A stretch of DNA of 16,377 bases from Pseudomonadota bacterium (lineage in GTDB: Bacteria > Pseudomonadota > Gammaproteobacteria > Xanthomonadales > Rhodanobacteraceae): the NCBI GenBank assembly GCA_021777635.1, contig JAJYDI010000022.1:1-16377 (forward strand), given 5' to 3'. The notes beneath the pieces are model-generated. The model saw nothing but the letters and a program-made list of their open reading frames with translations, ran no database searches and was not told where the DNA came from. Made by a program: the position numbers and the translations under genes. Below, one piece after another: positions 1 through 11,881 of this stretch (position 1 is its first letter; every line of letters begins with the position of its first letter).

Positions 1-677
1 CCCTGTTCATCCTGCGCATTCCCGTGCGCTACTACCGTCGACCGCCTGTTTACTTCCGTGGCTGGCGTGCTGACGATCCCCCGCGCTGGGGTGAGCATTG
101 GGGCCCCAATTGGGAACGGGAGCGCAGCGGCTGGAACCACTGGAACCGCCGCGACGCGCCACGACCGGCACCGTTGCCCACGTATCAACGGAATTACACG
201 GGCGATCGCTATCCCCGGCTATTGGACGAACAGCGCGCGATCGAGGCGCGTCGTTACCGCTACCAGCCGCGGGACCCGGTGAGCCGGCAGATTTTCGAGC
301 AACGCCGTCAACGCCAGGAGTTCCGTGACCGCCAGCCGCAACAACAGAACATCCGCCAGCAGGAGATGTACCGGCAACAGCAACAGCAAAACGTGCGCCA
401 GCAGGAGATGTACCGGCAGCAGCAACAGCAGAACGTGCGCCAGCAGGAGATGTACCGGCAGCAGCAACAGCAGAACATGCGCCAGCAGGAGATGAACCGT
501 CAGCAGCAACAACAGAACATGCGCCAGCAGGAGATGTACCGTCAGCGAACGCAGCAGGACGCCCGGCAGCTTGAGAGGGCCCGCCAACAGCAACAGCAAA
601 ACAACCGGCAGAGGCAACCGCAGCGTTCGCGGCCGGCCCGCTCGGGCTCATCGGGCGGCATGGACAACGGGACCTGA
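1..677 (+). CDS. Arg/Trp/Gln-rich repeat protein, 5' end probably outside window
   Basis: Function unknown. The frame is open from base 3 to a TGA at 675-677. A GTG at 24 could start a 217-residue protein, but codons before it already read LFILRIP and no ribosome-binding site can be seen, so I think the gene begins upstream of the window. The first ~85 residues are rich in Arg, Trp, Tyr and Pro (for example GWRADDPPRWGEHWG), a composition I associate with uncharacterised secreted or envelope proteins of beta- and gammaproteobacteria; that link is from memory. From about residue 109 (counting from the GTG) the protein is six 14-residue repeats of the type NxRQQEMYRQQQQQ, then a basic Gln/Arg/Ser tail. 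The repeat region would be strongly hydrophilic and probably helical or coiled-coil. No catalytic motif is visible. The reading frame is supported by the repeat keeping frame and by amino-acid-level conservation between copies. Confidence 0.6.
   Translation, partial: LFILRIPVRYYRRPPVYFRGWRADDPPRWGEHWGPNWERERSGWNHWNRRDAPRPAPLPTYQRNYTGDRYPRLLDEQRAIEARRYRYQPRDPVSRQIFEQRRQRQEFRDRQPQQQNIRQQEMYRQQQQQNVRQQEMYRQQQQQNVRQQEMYRQQQQQNMRQQEMNRQQQQQNMRQQEMYRQRTQQDARQLERARQQQQQNNRQRQPQRSRPARSGSSGGMDNGT
348..599 (+). repeat. 42-bp in-frame tandem repeat, six units
   Basis: Units begin at 348, 390, 432, 474, 516 and 558, exactly 42 bp apart. Each encodes 14 residues of the form N-x-R-Q-Q-E-M-Y-R-Q-Q-Q-Q-Q. 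The variable second residue is I, V, V, M, M and A. Units 1-5 are close copies; unit 6 is degraded (starts with D, has QLERA in place of QQEMY). Because the length is a multiple of three, copy gain or loss would not shift the frame. The CAG/CAA runs inside each unit add a second, finer repeat layer. Confidence 0.9.
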
Positions 678-895
678 CGGCCTGACGGGGTTTTCCCCCA
701 TGGCCCTCACCGCAGTCAGCGCGCTGCCGGCGGGGGCCATCCGGCGCATGCCATCAGGGGGCGGGTTCGGGCATCAGTGACCGGCTGGGCCGAGGGAGCC
801 GGGGGCAACCGTGGGCGAGTTCGCGCCGACGCCCCGCGGGTCCGATGACCGGTCGGTGATGCCTCGGCCGAACGCCGGCGCATCGAGGTGCGCAC

Positions 896-1996
896 TCAAA
901 TCTGCCCCAGTGCATGCTGGACGAGCAGGCTGCTGATCGCCACGGCAGCCCAGACGCCCGTTCCGAGAAGGATCGGACGGGGGCCCGTCGACGCCATCCG
1001 TCGCAGGTCGGCCGAAAGTCCGATCGAGGTCAACGCCATGATGATCATGAACAGGGCCAGGTTGGCGATGCCGGGCTGGATCGAAGGCGGTATGAGGCCC
1101 GCCGTGCGGATCGCGGAGGCCACCAGGAACCAGATGATGAACCATGGGAAAATGCGCATCAGGCTGAAACCCTGCGCACCGCTCTTCTTCTGCTTCCAGG
1201 CTTCGACGATCGCGAGGATCAGGCAGATGGGGATGATGAGGGTCGAGCGCGTCAGCTTGACGATGGTGGCGAATCCACCCGCCGCATGCGAGTAGCTGTA
1301 GGCCGCGGCGACGACCGACGAGGTGTCGTTGATGGCCGTTCCCGCCCACATGCCGAAACCAAAATCCGACAGGTGCATGAGGTGGCCGAGGAAGGGGAAC
1401 AGGAGGACGGCCACCAGATTGAACAGGAAGATCGTGGAAATGGCGAACGCGGTCTCGAATTCATCGGCCGCGATGATGGGCGTCACCGCCGCGATCGCCG
1501 AGCCTCCGCAGATCGCGGTGCCGACGCCGATCAGCGTCTTCAGGTTGCCGGATACGCCGAGCAATCGCCCGAGCCCCCACGCCGTGAGGAACGCAGCCGA
1601 CATCGTCACCAGCGTCACCGACAGGGACGCAATGCCCGTGTGGGCCACGGTGCCCAGACTGAGCCCGAAGCCGAGCACCACCACCGACCACTGCAGCACC
1701 TGCTTGGCCGCGAACCGGATCCCGGCGTGGAACGGCAGACCCGGCGCCCGCGTGTTGCGCACGATGATGCCGAGCACGATCCCGATGACCGGGCCGCCCA
1801 CCAGCGGCATCAACCGGCCCAGCCACCAGGCCAGGGACGCGATCGCGACAACCATCGCCAGCCCCGGCAAAAGGGCGATCAGCGGATGCGGGGGCACCGG
1901 GTCGGGCGCGACGAGCTCGATCTCGTCGGCCGGAATGACGTGCTCGATCACGTCCTCGACCGGGTCGACGTGCTCATGCGGGGTGGTGTTGGACAT
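896..1996 (-). CDS. YeiH-family (UPF0324) putative sulfate exporter, membrane protein
   Basis: Polytopic inner-membrane protein of the YeiH/UPF0324 family, often annotated as a putative sulfate exporter; the substrate is not firmly established for the family. Recognised from GTAICGGSAIAA (residues 159-170), GTAINDTSSVVAA (219-231), KLTRSTLIIP (247-256) and GLSADLRRM (326-334), with about ten hydrophobic segments from residue 40 to the C-terminus. The ATG at 1996 gives 366 residues and has a weak GGAA about 8 nt upstream. In-frame starts further up (ATG at 2029, GTG at 2056) would add residues unlike the family. Even from 1996, the first ~38 residues are an acidic, His-containing extension (three His among many Asp/Glu) compared with E. 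coli YeiH. The gene stands alone on its strand after the hairpin at 2096-2126. Confidence 0.9.
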   Translation of the reverse strand: MSNTTPHEHVDPVEDVIEHVIPADEIELVAPDPVPPHPLIALLPGLAMVVAIASLAWWLGRLMPLVGGPVIGIVLGIIVRNTRAPGLPFHAGIRFAAKQVLQWSVVVLGFGLSLGTVAHTGIASLSVTLVTMSAAFLTAWGLGRLLGVSGNLKTLIGVGTAICGGSAIAAVTPIIAADEFETAFAISTIFLFNLVAVLLFPFLGHLMHLSDFGFGMWAGTAINDTSSVVAAAYSYSHAAGGFATIVKLTRSTLIIPICLILAIVEAWKQKKSGAQGFSLMRIFPWFIIWFLVASAIRTAGLIPPSIQPGIANLALFMIIMALTSIGLSADLRRMASTGPRPILLGTGVWAAVAISSLLVQHALGQI

Positions 1997-2030
1997 CGCG
2001 ATCGTTCCGCGGACTGAGGGAGTCGCCATG

Positions 2031-2090
2031 TATATAAGCACGAGCTGCAGAAACACAGTCCCGTTTATTAATCACGACTATCAGTGCGAA
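2031..2090 (-). promoter_or_regulatory. AT-rich promoter-like patch before the YeiH-family gene
   Basis: This is the most AT-rich stretch in the neighbourhood. Read on the minus strand it contains ATTAATAAA (around 2063-2071) and TTATATA (2031-2037), either of which could act as a -10 element. No convincing TTGACA partner is found at 16-18 nt spacing, so the assignment rests on composition and position only. Confidence 0.3.
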
Positions 2091-2095
2091 TGATG

Positions 2096-2126
2096 GCAGC
2101 GCCGGGCTCCGCGGTCCCGGCGCTGC
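2096..2126 (-). terminator. Strong hairpin after DUF1501 gene, terminator candidate
   Basis: Perfect 11-bp inverted repeat: arms GCAGCGCCGGG (2096-2106) and CCCGGCGCTGC (2116-2126) around a 9-nt loop. It lies about 25 nt past the DUF1501 stop codon, between that gene and the promoter region of the YeiH-family gene. On the minus strand the bases after the stem are CATCATTCGC, so the U-tract of a classical intrinsic terminator is missing. It may work with Rho or as a 3'-end stabiliser. Confidence 0.5.
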
Positions 2127-2151
2127 GGCCAACAAGCAATAGCGATGGACT

Positions 2152-3384
2152 TCAGGCGGCGCGCGCGGTCCGCAGCAACCCGCGTTGCGGCTTCAGTGCA
2201 GCGCTCCCGGGAAACACGCGTTCGGCAAGCAGGCGCTCGCTGACCCCCATGTGTCCTGCCAGAAGACCCTTGAACACGGCCCGGAAATCCGTGGTCGCAT
2301 GGATGTCTCGATCCTGGTAGAGCTCCCTCGGCTGCATGCCCGGCCACTGCCCGCCCACGCGGCCGCCGGCCACGGCGCCGCCGAGGAGGAACATCACGCC
2401 GCCCGTGCCGTGGTCCGTGCCATTGGTACCGTTGATGCGGGCCGTACGGCCGAACTCGGTCACGACGACGACCGCCGTTTGCGCCCAGATCGGCTGCGCC
2501 GACTTCGCGAACGCCGCGAACGATGCGTCCAGTTCCTTGAGCTTGCGCGAGAGGATTGCGGCCTGGTTGGCGTGGGTATCCCAGCCGTAATCCTCGACGA
2601 AGGCGATGCGTGGGCTGTCGGTCCGGCTCATCAACGTGCCGGCGTCACCCATGAGTTGCGGCAACCGTCCGCCGCTGCCCATCGCCTTCATCCGCCCAGC
2701 CTCCATGACCGCCGGCGCGGCCACCGCCGCGCCGGCGCCCGTTCCTTGGGCGAGGATTGCATCGGCGAAGACCGACGCGAGCACTGGATCCTCGGCATAC
2801 AGGGGCTCGAGGCGTTGCAGCAGGATTGGGTTGACGCGCTCCGGAAGCGGTGGCGACCAGGTCGTGACGCGACCGCCTCCACGCATCATCAGCGGCATGA
2901 CGGTGGTCACGGCGAGTCCTTCGACCCCAGGCATGGCCGCAACGGCGCGGTTGAGCCAGCCAGTCGGCGCGCCATCCGGGGTGGCGGTGCCGTTTTCGAC
3001 GCAGTCCTGGGCCTCGAAATGCGAGCGTCCCCAGTACGGCGGCGCCGCGGCCGCGATGGGCAACAGCTGCCCGCGCTGGTAAAGCTGGTGGGCGAACCGC
3101 AACTGCGGATGGAGGGCAAACGTGCCGTCCAGACGCAGGGCGGCCGGGTCTTCGGCGGTCGGGCCAGCGGGCGACAACGCCAGCGGCCCGCGCAGCTGCG
3201 CATAGCCCGGATCGCCGTAGGGCGGCAGCGCGTGGATGCCATCCAGCCCGCCACGCAGCATCAGGACCAGCAGGCGGGTCGTGCCACCGGTGGCCGCACG
3301 GGTCACGCCGGGCCAGAACGTCAGCGTGGCCGCGGCCGTCGCGGACCATCCCATCAGGCGCAGGAACTCGCGGCGCGTCGTCAT
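2152..3384 (-). CDS. DUF1501 family protein, Tat-exported
   Basis: Member of the DUF1501 family, predicted to have an alkaline-phosphatase/sulfatase-like fold; biochemical role unknown. The ATG at 3384 gives 410 residues and is preceded by GGAGGG (3391-3396) at 6-nt spacing. The N-terminus TTRREFLRLMG followed by a hydrophobic stretch ending near TRAA (28-31) is a twin-arginine signal, so the protein should be folded in the cytoplasm, perhaps with a metal, and exported. Family features: RGGLDG (44-49), SHFEAQD (121-127), WDTH (268-271), TEFGRT (309-314), GTDHG (322-326) and IHATTDFRAV (361-370). The Asp/His-rich motifs could bind metal, which is inference. Its Shine-Dalgarno sequence lies inside the end of the DUF1800 gene, one base separates the two genes, and translation is probably coupled. 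Confidence 0.92.
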   Translation of the reverse strand: MTTRREFLRLMGWSATAAATLTFWPGVTRAATGGTTRLLVLMLRGGLDGIHALPPYGDPGYAQLRGPLALSPAGPTAEDPAALRLDGTFALHPQLRFAHQLYQRGQLLPIAAAAPPYWGRSHFEAQDCVENGTATPDGAPTGWLNRAVAAMPGVEGLAVTTVMPLMMRGGGRVTTWSPPLPERVNPILLQRLEPLYAEDPVLASVFADAILAQGTGAGAAVAAPAVMEAGRMKAMGSGGRLPQLMGDAGTLMSRTDSPRIAFVEDYGWDTHANQAAILSRKLKELDASFAAFAKSAQPIWAQTAVVVVTEFGRTARINGTNGTDHGTGGVMFLLGGAVAGGRVGGQWPGMQPRELYQDRDIHATTDFRAVFKGLLAGHMGVSERLLAERVFPGSAALKPQRGLLRTARAA

Positions 3385-3385
3385 C

Positions 3386-4852
3386 TCAGACCCTCCATTG
3401 GAATTCGGGACTGGCGAACAGCAGGGCCATCGCCTGTTCGGGCGCCTCGGCACGCGCCAGCGCGGTCAGCGTGTCGGGTTTCAACACCGGGCCGATGACC
3501 TCGCGCGCAAGGGCACGCGGCTCGAGGCCCGTGCGTGGCACGCGTTCGGCAAGGGCCTCGCCCACCTGCACGCGCTTCCACAGCGCATCCGGGGCCACCC
3601 AGTCGGCTGCGACATCGGTGAAGCCCGCGGGCGAACGCGGCATGAAGGTGGGCTGGCCGAGGCGCATCAGCAGCCCCTCCCACGGTTGCGGCCGGCGGCC
3701 TGGATCGATGGCGCCGGCGCGCAGGCTCGCGTAAAGCAGATCCTGCGGCGTGCGGATCTTGCGCGCCTGCGGCATCCAGGTCGCCGGATGCCGAAGCAGC
3801 GCGGCGTACATCGCCGGCAGCAGGCCGCCGCTACCGAGATAGGCGGCCGCCATGGCATCGACCAGGTCCCGCGGCGGTGCGTCGCTGACCAGGTGCGTGG
3901 CGAGTTCCGTCGCCAGATGGCGGGCCGTCGCCGGATGCACGGCAAAATCAGCGAGGATGGCCTTCGCCTGCTCCTCGCCGCGCTGGTCGTAGACCTTGCC
4001 CAGCACGGTCACCGGCCCGGGCTCGTGCGCGAAGGGCCGGAACTTGAATGGGCGCGTCACGTCGCCCTGCGCGAGCTCCCTTGGATTGGGCAAGCTCCAG
4101 CCGGTGAGCGCGCGGGCGAACTGGATGACATCGGCCTGCGTGTAGTGCGCATCGACGCCCAGGGTATGCAACTCCATGATCTCGCGGGCGAGGTTCTCGT
4201 TGAGCCCAAGCGTGCGCGCCGGTTGGCCGTCGGCCCGACGCGCCAGGCGCCGGTCGACCCGCTCGGCGAGCGGCGAATCCGGTCCCACCGACTGTGCCTG
4301 ATCCAGGTACCGCAGCATGGCCGGATGCTGCTCGACGGCAATGAGCATGTCGTAGAAGCGTCCGTTGATGTTCGGGCGGATGGCCTCGCGCTCCATCGGC
4401 GCGGCGTACAAGCGCGCCGGACCCTTGTCCACGGACACCGCGAAATGATTGGACCAGAACCGCACCAGGCGCTCGGCGAACGGCGTGTCGCTACGCGCCG
4501 CCAGTTGCCAGCGCGCACTGCTCTCGCGGCGCAAGTCCTCCCTGAACATTTGCACGAAAAGCCTCGCCAGCGGGTTGGCCAGCTTGCCGTCCTTGCCGGT
4601 TGGCGCGGGGGCAGGCTGGCCGGCCTCCCGATGCTTCAGCGCTCGCCGTTGCCGCTGCAGCTGCGCTTCCTTGCGCAGGTAGTCGAGGCTGCTCGGCAGG
4701 CCCGCGAACACGCCGCGATCCTCCACGGGCCGGGCGGTCTGCTGCAAGGCCCAGGCCAGGGGATCCTGCAGCGTCGTGATTTCACCGCGGCGCGCGCCCA
4801 GTCCGAGCCGATTCAGCGCGCTTGCCGACCGCCTCGCATCCGCCGTCCCCAT
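3386..4852 (-). CDS. DUF1800 family protein
   Basis: Member of the DUF1800 family, function unknown, usually encoded just before a DUF1501 gene as here. The ATG at 4852 is preceded by GGAG (4860-4863) at 7-nt spacing and gives 488 residues; the frame is open further up, but that part overlaps the acyl-CoA dehydrogenase gene and looks like shadow coding. Family features: SALNRLGLGAR near the N-terminus (11-21), FWSNHFAVS (132-140), GLNENLAREIMELHTLG (216-232) followed by HYTQADV, KIRTPQDLL (365-373), SPAGF (407-411) and a C-terminal LLFASPEFQ (477-485). Residues ~62-92 form a charged Gln/Arg/Lys/Pro linker. No signal peptide is visible, so it may act in the cytoplasm or leave with its Tat-exported partner; that is speculation. 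Confidence 0.9.
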   Translation of the reverse strand: MGTADARRSASALNRLGLGARRGEITTLQDPLAWALQQTARPVEDRGVFAGLPSSLDYLRKEAQLQRQRRALKHREAGQPAPAPTGKDGKLANPLARLFVQMFREDLRRESSARWQLAARSDTPFAERLVRFWSNHFAVSVDKGPARLYAAPMEREAIRPNINGRFYDMLIAVEQHPAMLRYLDQAQSVGPDSPLAERVDRRLARRADGQPARTLGLNENLAREIMELHTLGVDAHYTQADVIQFARALTGWSLPNPRELAQGDVTRPFKFRPFAHEPGPVTVLGKVYDQRGEEQAKAILADFAVHPATARHLATELATHLVSDAPPRDLVDAMAAAYLGSGGLLPAMYAALLRHPATWMPQARKIRTPQDLLYASLRAGAIDPGRRPQPWEGLLMRLGQPTFMPRSPAGFTDVAADWVAPDALWKRVQVGEALAERVPRTGLEPRALAREVIGPVLKPDTLTALARAEAPEQAMALLFASPEFQWRV

Positions 4853-4964
4853 GTGCGCACTCCACGCGGCCACCGACGGGCCGCTTCCACCCTGCACAAC
4901 GCATGGCGGCCCGCGGCGTTGACACGAGCGTGGGCGAGCGACGGCAAACGGCGCGAAGGGGCCC

Positions 4965-6128
<1,164 letters not shown>

Positions 6129-6158
6129 GCGCGCCTCCGGATGGCATGCCGCGCGTCG

Positions 6159-6172
6159 CAAACGCGCGTTTG
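6159..6172 (-). promoter_or_regulatory. Perfect 14-bp palindrome, PsrA-like operator candidate
   Basis: The sequence CAAACGCGCGTTTG is a perfect palindrome of form CAAAC-N4-GTTTG, which agrees with the consensus reported for PsrA, the TetR-family regulator released by long-chain acyl ligands ((G/C)AAAC-N2-4-GTTT(G/C), from memory). On the minus strand it starts about 10 nt after the TACAAT box, placing it at roughly +5 to +18 of the presumed transcript, a normal position for a repressor. The gene it precedes is an acyl-CoA dehydrogenase, a known type of PsrA target. Confidence 0.5.
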
Positions 6173-6182
6173 AAAAACGGGG

Positions 6183-6188
6183 ATTGTA
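6183..6188 (-). promoter_or_regulatory. -10 box TACAAT of the acyl-CoA dehydrogenase gene
   Basis: The minus strand reads GTTACAATCC, matching the sigma-70 -10 consensus at five of six positions in an otherwise GC-rich gap. A start near 6176 would leave a ~48-nt leader containing the palindrome and the GGAGG. No good -35 is present at 16-18 nt, so an activator may be needed or the promoter may be weak. Confidence 0.5.
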
Positions 6189-6225
6189 ACGCGCCGCGCC
6201 CGGGACCCGGTGGAAACGCCGTGAA

Positions 6226-7023
6226 TCAGGGGGACCGGGCGTCCGGTGGGCAGGGCACCGGCGAGGGACGGCCGCGGCGCTGCGCGAGCAGCCAGTGCAG
6301 GAGGCCCGGTGCGTCGTAGGCCTCGGGCCAGATGACATGCGGCGCCGGCCAGGGGCCGTGCCGGTACTCCGTGTAGCAGATGGTGCCGCCGGCGCGACGC
6401 AGCGCCGCGACCACCGGGCGCGACCCGACCATGGCTCCGCCGTAGCCGGAGACGATGTTGGTGTCATTGTCGTCGGCGGCGGCGAACACCCATTCCGGCA
6501 CATGGGCGATGCGCCGCAGGCCGCGGAGGGTCGTCGCACCGGTCATCGGCACCAGCGCGGCGAATGCGCGGGGATAGGCCTTGGCGGTCGCCCATGCGCC
6601 GCTGGCGCCGGAGGACAACCCGGTCAGGTAGATGCGCGAGGCATCCACCGGCCACTTCGCCTCGATGGCGTGCACGACGGCCATCACCTGCGCAGGATTC
6701 CACGTTTCCGTCGGCGACTGCGGCGCGGCGAAGAGCAGCGGGATGTGCGCCGCGATCGCGTTGTCCAGCAACTCGAGCGCGCCGTTGGCGTCGTACAGGA
6801 GCTGCTGCTCGTTGTCCGTGCCCGCCTGGTCGGAGCCGTGCAGGAACACGACCAGCGGCAGGCCGGCGCCGCCGCGCGGCAACGGGCGCGGCACATAGAG
6901 GCGATAGGGCAGGCCATCGGATCCGGGCGCCTGTGCCGACCGGAAGGCATGGACATCGACCGCCTGCGCGCGCGCCGCCAAGCCCAGGACCACCGCGCCC
7001 AGCAGCGCCAGCCAGCTTCGCAT
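6226..7023 (-). CDS. Exported alpha/beta hydrolase, PHB-depolymerase/esterase-like
   Basis: Predicted secreted serine hydrolase of 265 residues. The N-terminus (MRSWLALLGAVVLG, then ARAQA at 17-21) is a Sec signal peptide with cleavage likely after residue 21. Alpha/beta-hydrolase features: oxyanion strand VVFLHGSD (58-65), nucleophile elbow GLSSG with Ser137, acid region AADDND (182-187) and a probable catalytic His229 in APHVIW. The layout resembles the LpqC/PHB-depolymerase-like and feruloyl-esterase-like proteins; the natural substrate is unknown. The C-terminal ~17 residues are Pro/Arg-rich. The ATG at 7023 fits the signal peptide; a longer open frame to 7524 only overlaps the divergent regulator gene and is not credible. 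It is divergent from the regulator-metH operon and 97 nt upstream of the acyl-CoA dehydrogenase, possibly one co-oriented group. Confidence 0.85.
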   Translation of the reverse strand: MRSWLALLGAVVLGLAARAQAVDVHAFRSAQAPGSDGLPYRLYVPRPLPRGGAGLPLVVFLHGSDQAGTDNEQQLLYDANGALELLDNAIAAHIPLLFAAPQSPTETWNPAQVMAVVHAIEAKWPVDASRIYLTGLSSGASGAWATAKAYPRAFAALVPMTGATTLRGLRRIAHVPEWVFAAADDNDTNIVSGYGGAMVGSRPVVAALRRAGGTICYTEYRHGPWPAPHVIWPEAYDAPGLLHWLLAQRRGRPSPVPCPPDARSP

Positions 7024-7117
7024 GGACTCACCCGATGAGGATCCGCAGCGGACGAGTTTAGCGGCGGCGACCGGTTCCACGGGAGCCGATGTTTGCCGCA
7101 CGCGCCATCGCTGCAAT

Positions 7118-7141
7118 ATCCTTGCATCGCGATAAATGGAT
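7118..7141 (+). promoter_or_regulatory. 24-bp dyad, likely operator of the ArsR-like regulator (SahR-like)
   Basis: The bases form ATCC-TTGC-ATCGCGAT-AAAT-GGAT: a perfect 8-bp core palindrome flanked at equal distance by complementary ATCC and GGAT, with the third base of each spacer also pairing (18 of 24 positions symmetric). It ends 5 nt before the start codon of the regulator, and any promoter for that gene must overlap or adjoin it (GATAAA at 7131-7136 is a possible -10). Position and symmetry suit an ArsR-family dimer. The general look, with ATATC/GATA half-sites, agrees with my memory of SahR sites. Confidence 0.55.
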
Positions 7142-7146
7142 TGACC

Positions 7147-8072
7147 ATGGACCTGAACCAGACCACGCTGCTGCTGCGCCTGCTCGCCGACCCCACGCGC
7201 ATGCGCCTGCTGGCCCTGCTCGAACATGAGGAACTGACCGTGGCGGAGATCGCCGCGGTCCTGCACCTCGCGCAGCCGCGCGCCTCGACGCACCTCGCCC
7301 GGCTGCGCGAAGCCGGCCTCGTGCGCGACCGCCGCGCCGGGGTCTCCGTCTACTACCGCGCCGACCGCGGGCAGTCGGCGCAGCGCGATGCCGTGCTCGA
7401 GACGCTGCGCGCGGGCCTGGACGACAGCCTGCTGGACAGCGACCGCGCCCGCCTCGCCGAGGTCCTCGCCCAGCGCGGGGGCGGCGGCTGGGCCGACAGC
7501 GTCGCCGGCGACATGGAGCGCCATTATTCACCCGGCCGGACCTGGGAGACGCTGGCGCGGGCCATGATGCAGTTGCTCGAGACCGGCACGGTGCTGGACG
7601 TCGCCTCGGGCGACGGCGTCCTCGCCGAACTACTCGCGCCGCACGCCCGGCGCATCGTCTGCGTGGACCTGGGCGCACGCGTCGTCGAGGCGGCGCGCGA
7701 GCGCCTCGCCCGTTTGCGCAACGTCGAGGTCCTGCAGCGCGACATGCACGCGCTGGACCTGCCGGAGACGAGCTTCGACCTGGTGCTGATGCTGCACGCG
7801 CTGACCTACAGCGCCCAGCCATCCCGGGCCGTCGCCGAGGCGGCGCGCGTGCTCAAGCCGGGGGGCCGCCTGCTGCTGACCACGCTGGCGCGGCATGCGC
7901 ACGCGGCGGTGGTGGCGCCCTATGGCCACCTCAACCAGGGGTTCCGCCGGGAGGACCTGCAGGGCTACGCGCGCCGCGCGGGCCTCGAGGTGCTCTCCTG
8001 CCAGCGCATCAGCCGGGAACGCCGCGCGCCGCATTTCGAAGTGCTGTCCCTCCTGGCGCAAAGACCCCGCCC

Positions 8073-8076
<4 letters not shown>
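7147..8076 (+). CDS. ArsR-family HTH regulator fused to SAM-dependent methyltransferase domain (SahR-like)
   Basis: A 309-residue two-domain protein. Residues ~5-75 are an ArsR-type winged helix ([21 protein letters not shown], then [21 protein letters not shown] and wing VYYR). The place where metal sensors have ELCVCD reads ELTVAEI, so metal sensing is unlikely. Residues ~130-305 are a class I methyltransferase fold: motif [10 protein letters not shown] (149-157), acidic VCVDLG (171-176), DLVLMLHAL (211-219) and [13 protein letters not shown] (234-246). Such fusions next to methyl-cycle genes belong to the group including SahR, which responds to S-adenosylhomocysteine in some proteobacteria. 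Whether this domain senses ligand or methylates something is open. The ATG at 7147 is chosen because it begins just before the HTH; the upstream frame crosses the operator. The stop overlaps the metH start (ATGA), indicating co-transcription and translational coupling. Confidence 0.88.
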
Positions 8077-11822
<3,746 letters not shown>

Positions 11823-11831
11823 TTCCAAAAG

Positions 11832-11859
11832 CGCCGTCCTGCCGCATCGGCAGCTGGCG
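11832..11859 (+). other. GC-rich hairpin after metH
   Basis: Stem CTGCCG (11839-11844) / CGGCAG (11848-11853) with a 3-nt loop, extended by CGCC (11832-11835) / GGCG (11856-11859) across a small internal loop. It begins 9 nt after the metH stop. There is no U-tract, so it is at best a weak or Rho-assisted terminator or a transcript-end stabiliser, and it overlaps the possible -35 of the next gene. Confidence 0.35.
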
Positions 11860-11869
11860 TCCAACGGAC

Positions 11870-11875
11870 TATGCT
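11870..11875 (+). promoter_or_regulatory. -10 box TATGCT, possible leaderless start of the acyltransferase gene
   Basis: TATGCT ends 6 nt before the ATG at 11882, so a transcript starting at the usual distance would begin at or next to the start codon. TCGGCA (11847-11852) is 17 nt upstream and matches TTGACA at four of six positions. No Shine-Dalgarno sequence lies before the ATG, which fits a leaderless mRNA. Confidence 0.35.
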
Positions 11876-11881
11876 TGCCGC

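Noticed and set aside
348..599. CRISPR-like periodic repeat
   Set aside because: The units are directly adjacent with no unique spacers and stay in coding frame.
219..617. Minus-strand leucine/valine-rich frame opposite the Gln repeats
   Set aside because: It looks like a membrane protein only because CAG/CAA repeats read as Leu codons (CTG/TTG) on the other strand; its repeat is the mirror of the Gln repeat.
678..895. 218-bp gap between the repeat protein and the YeiH-family gene, with GGGGTTTTCCCC at about 687-698
   Set aside because: Convergent gene ends; the short palindrome lacks a U-tract and I found no gene, RNA or convincing terminator.
914..2017. Plus-strand open frame opposite the YeiH-family gene
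   Set aside because: Extremely charged, no motif, complete overlap with a well-recognised membrane protein gene.
4919..4924. TTGACA on the plus strand
   Set aside because: No -10 at proper spacing and no plus-strand gene follows; it lies between two minus-strand genes.
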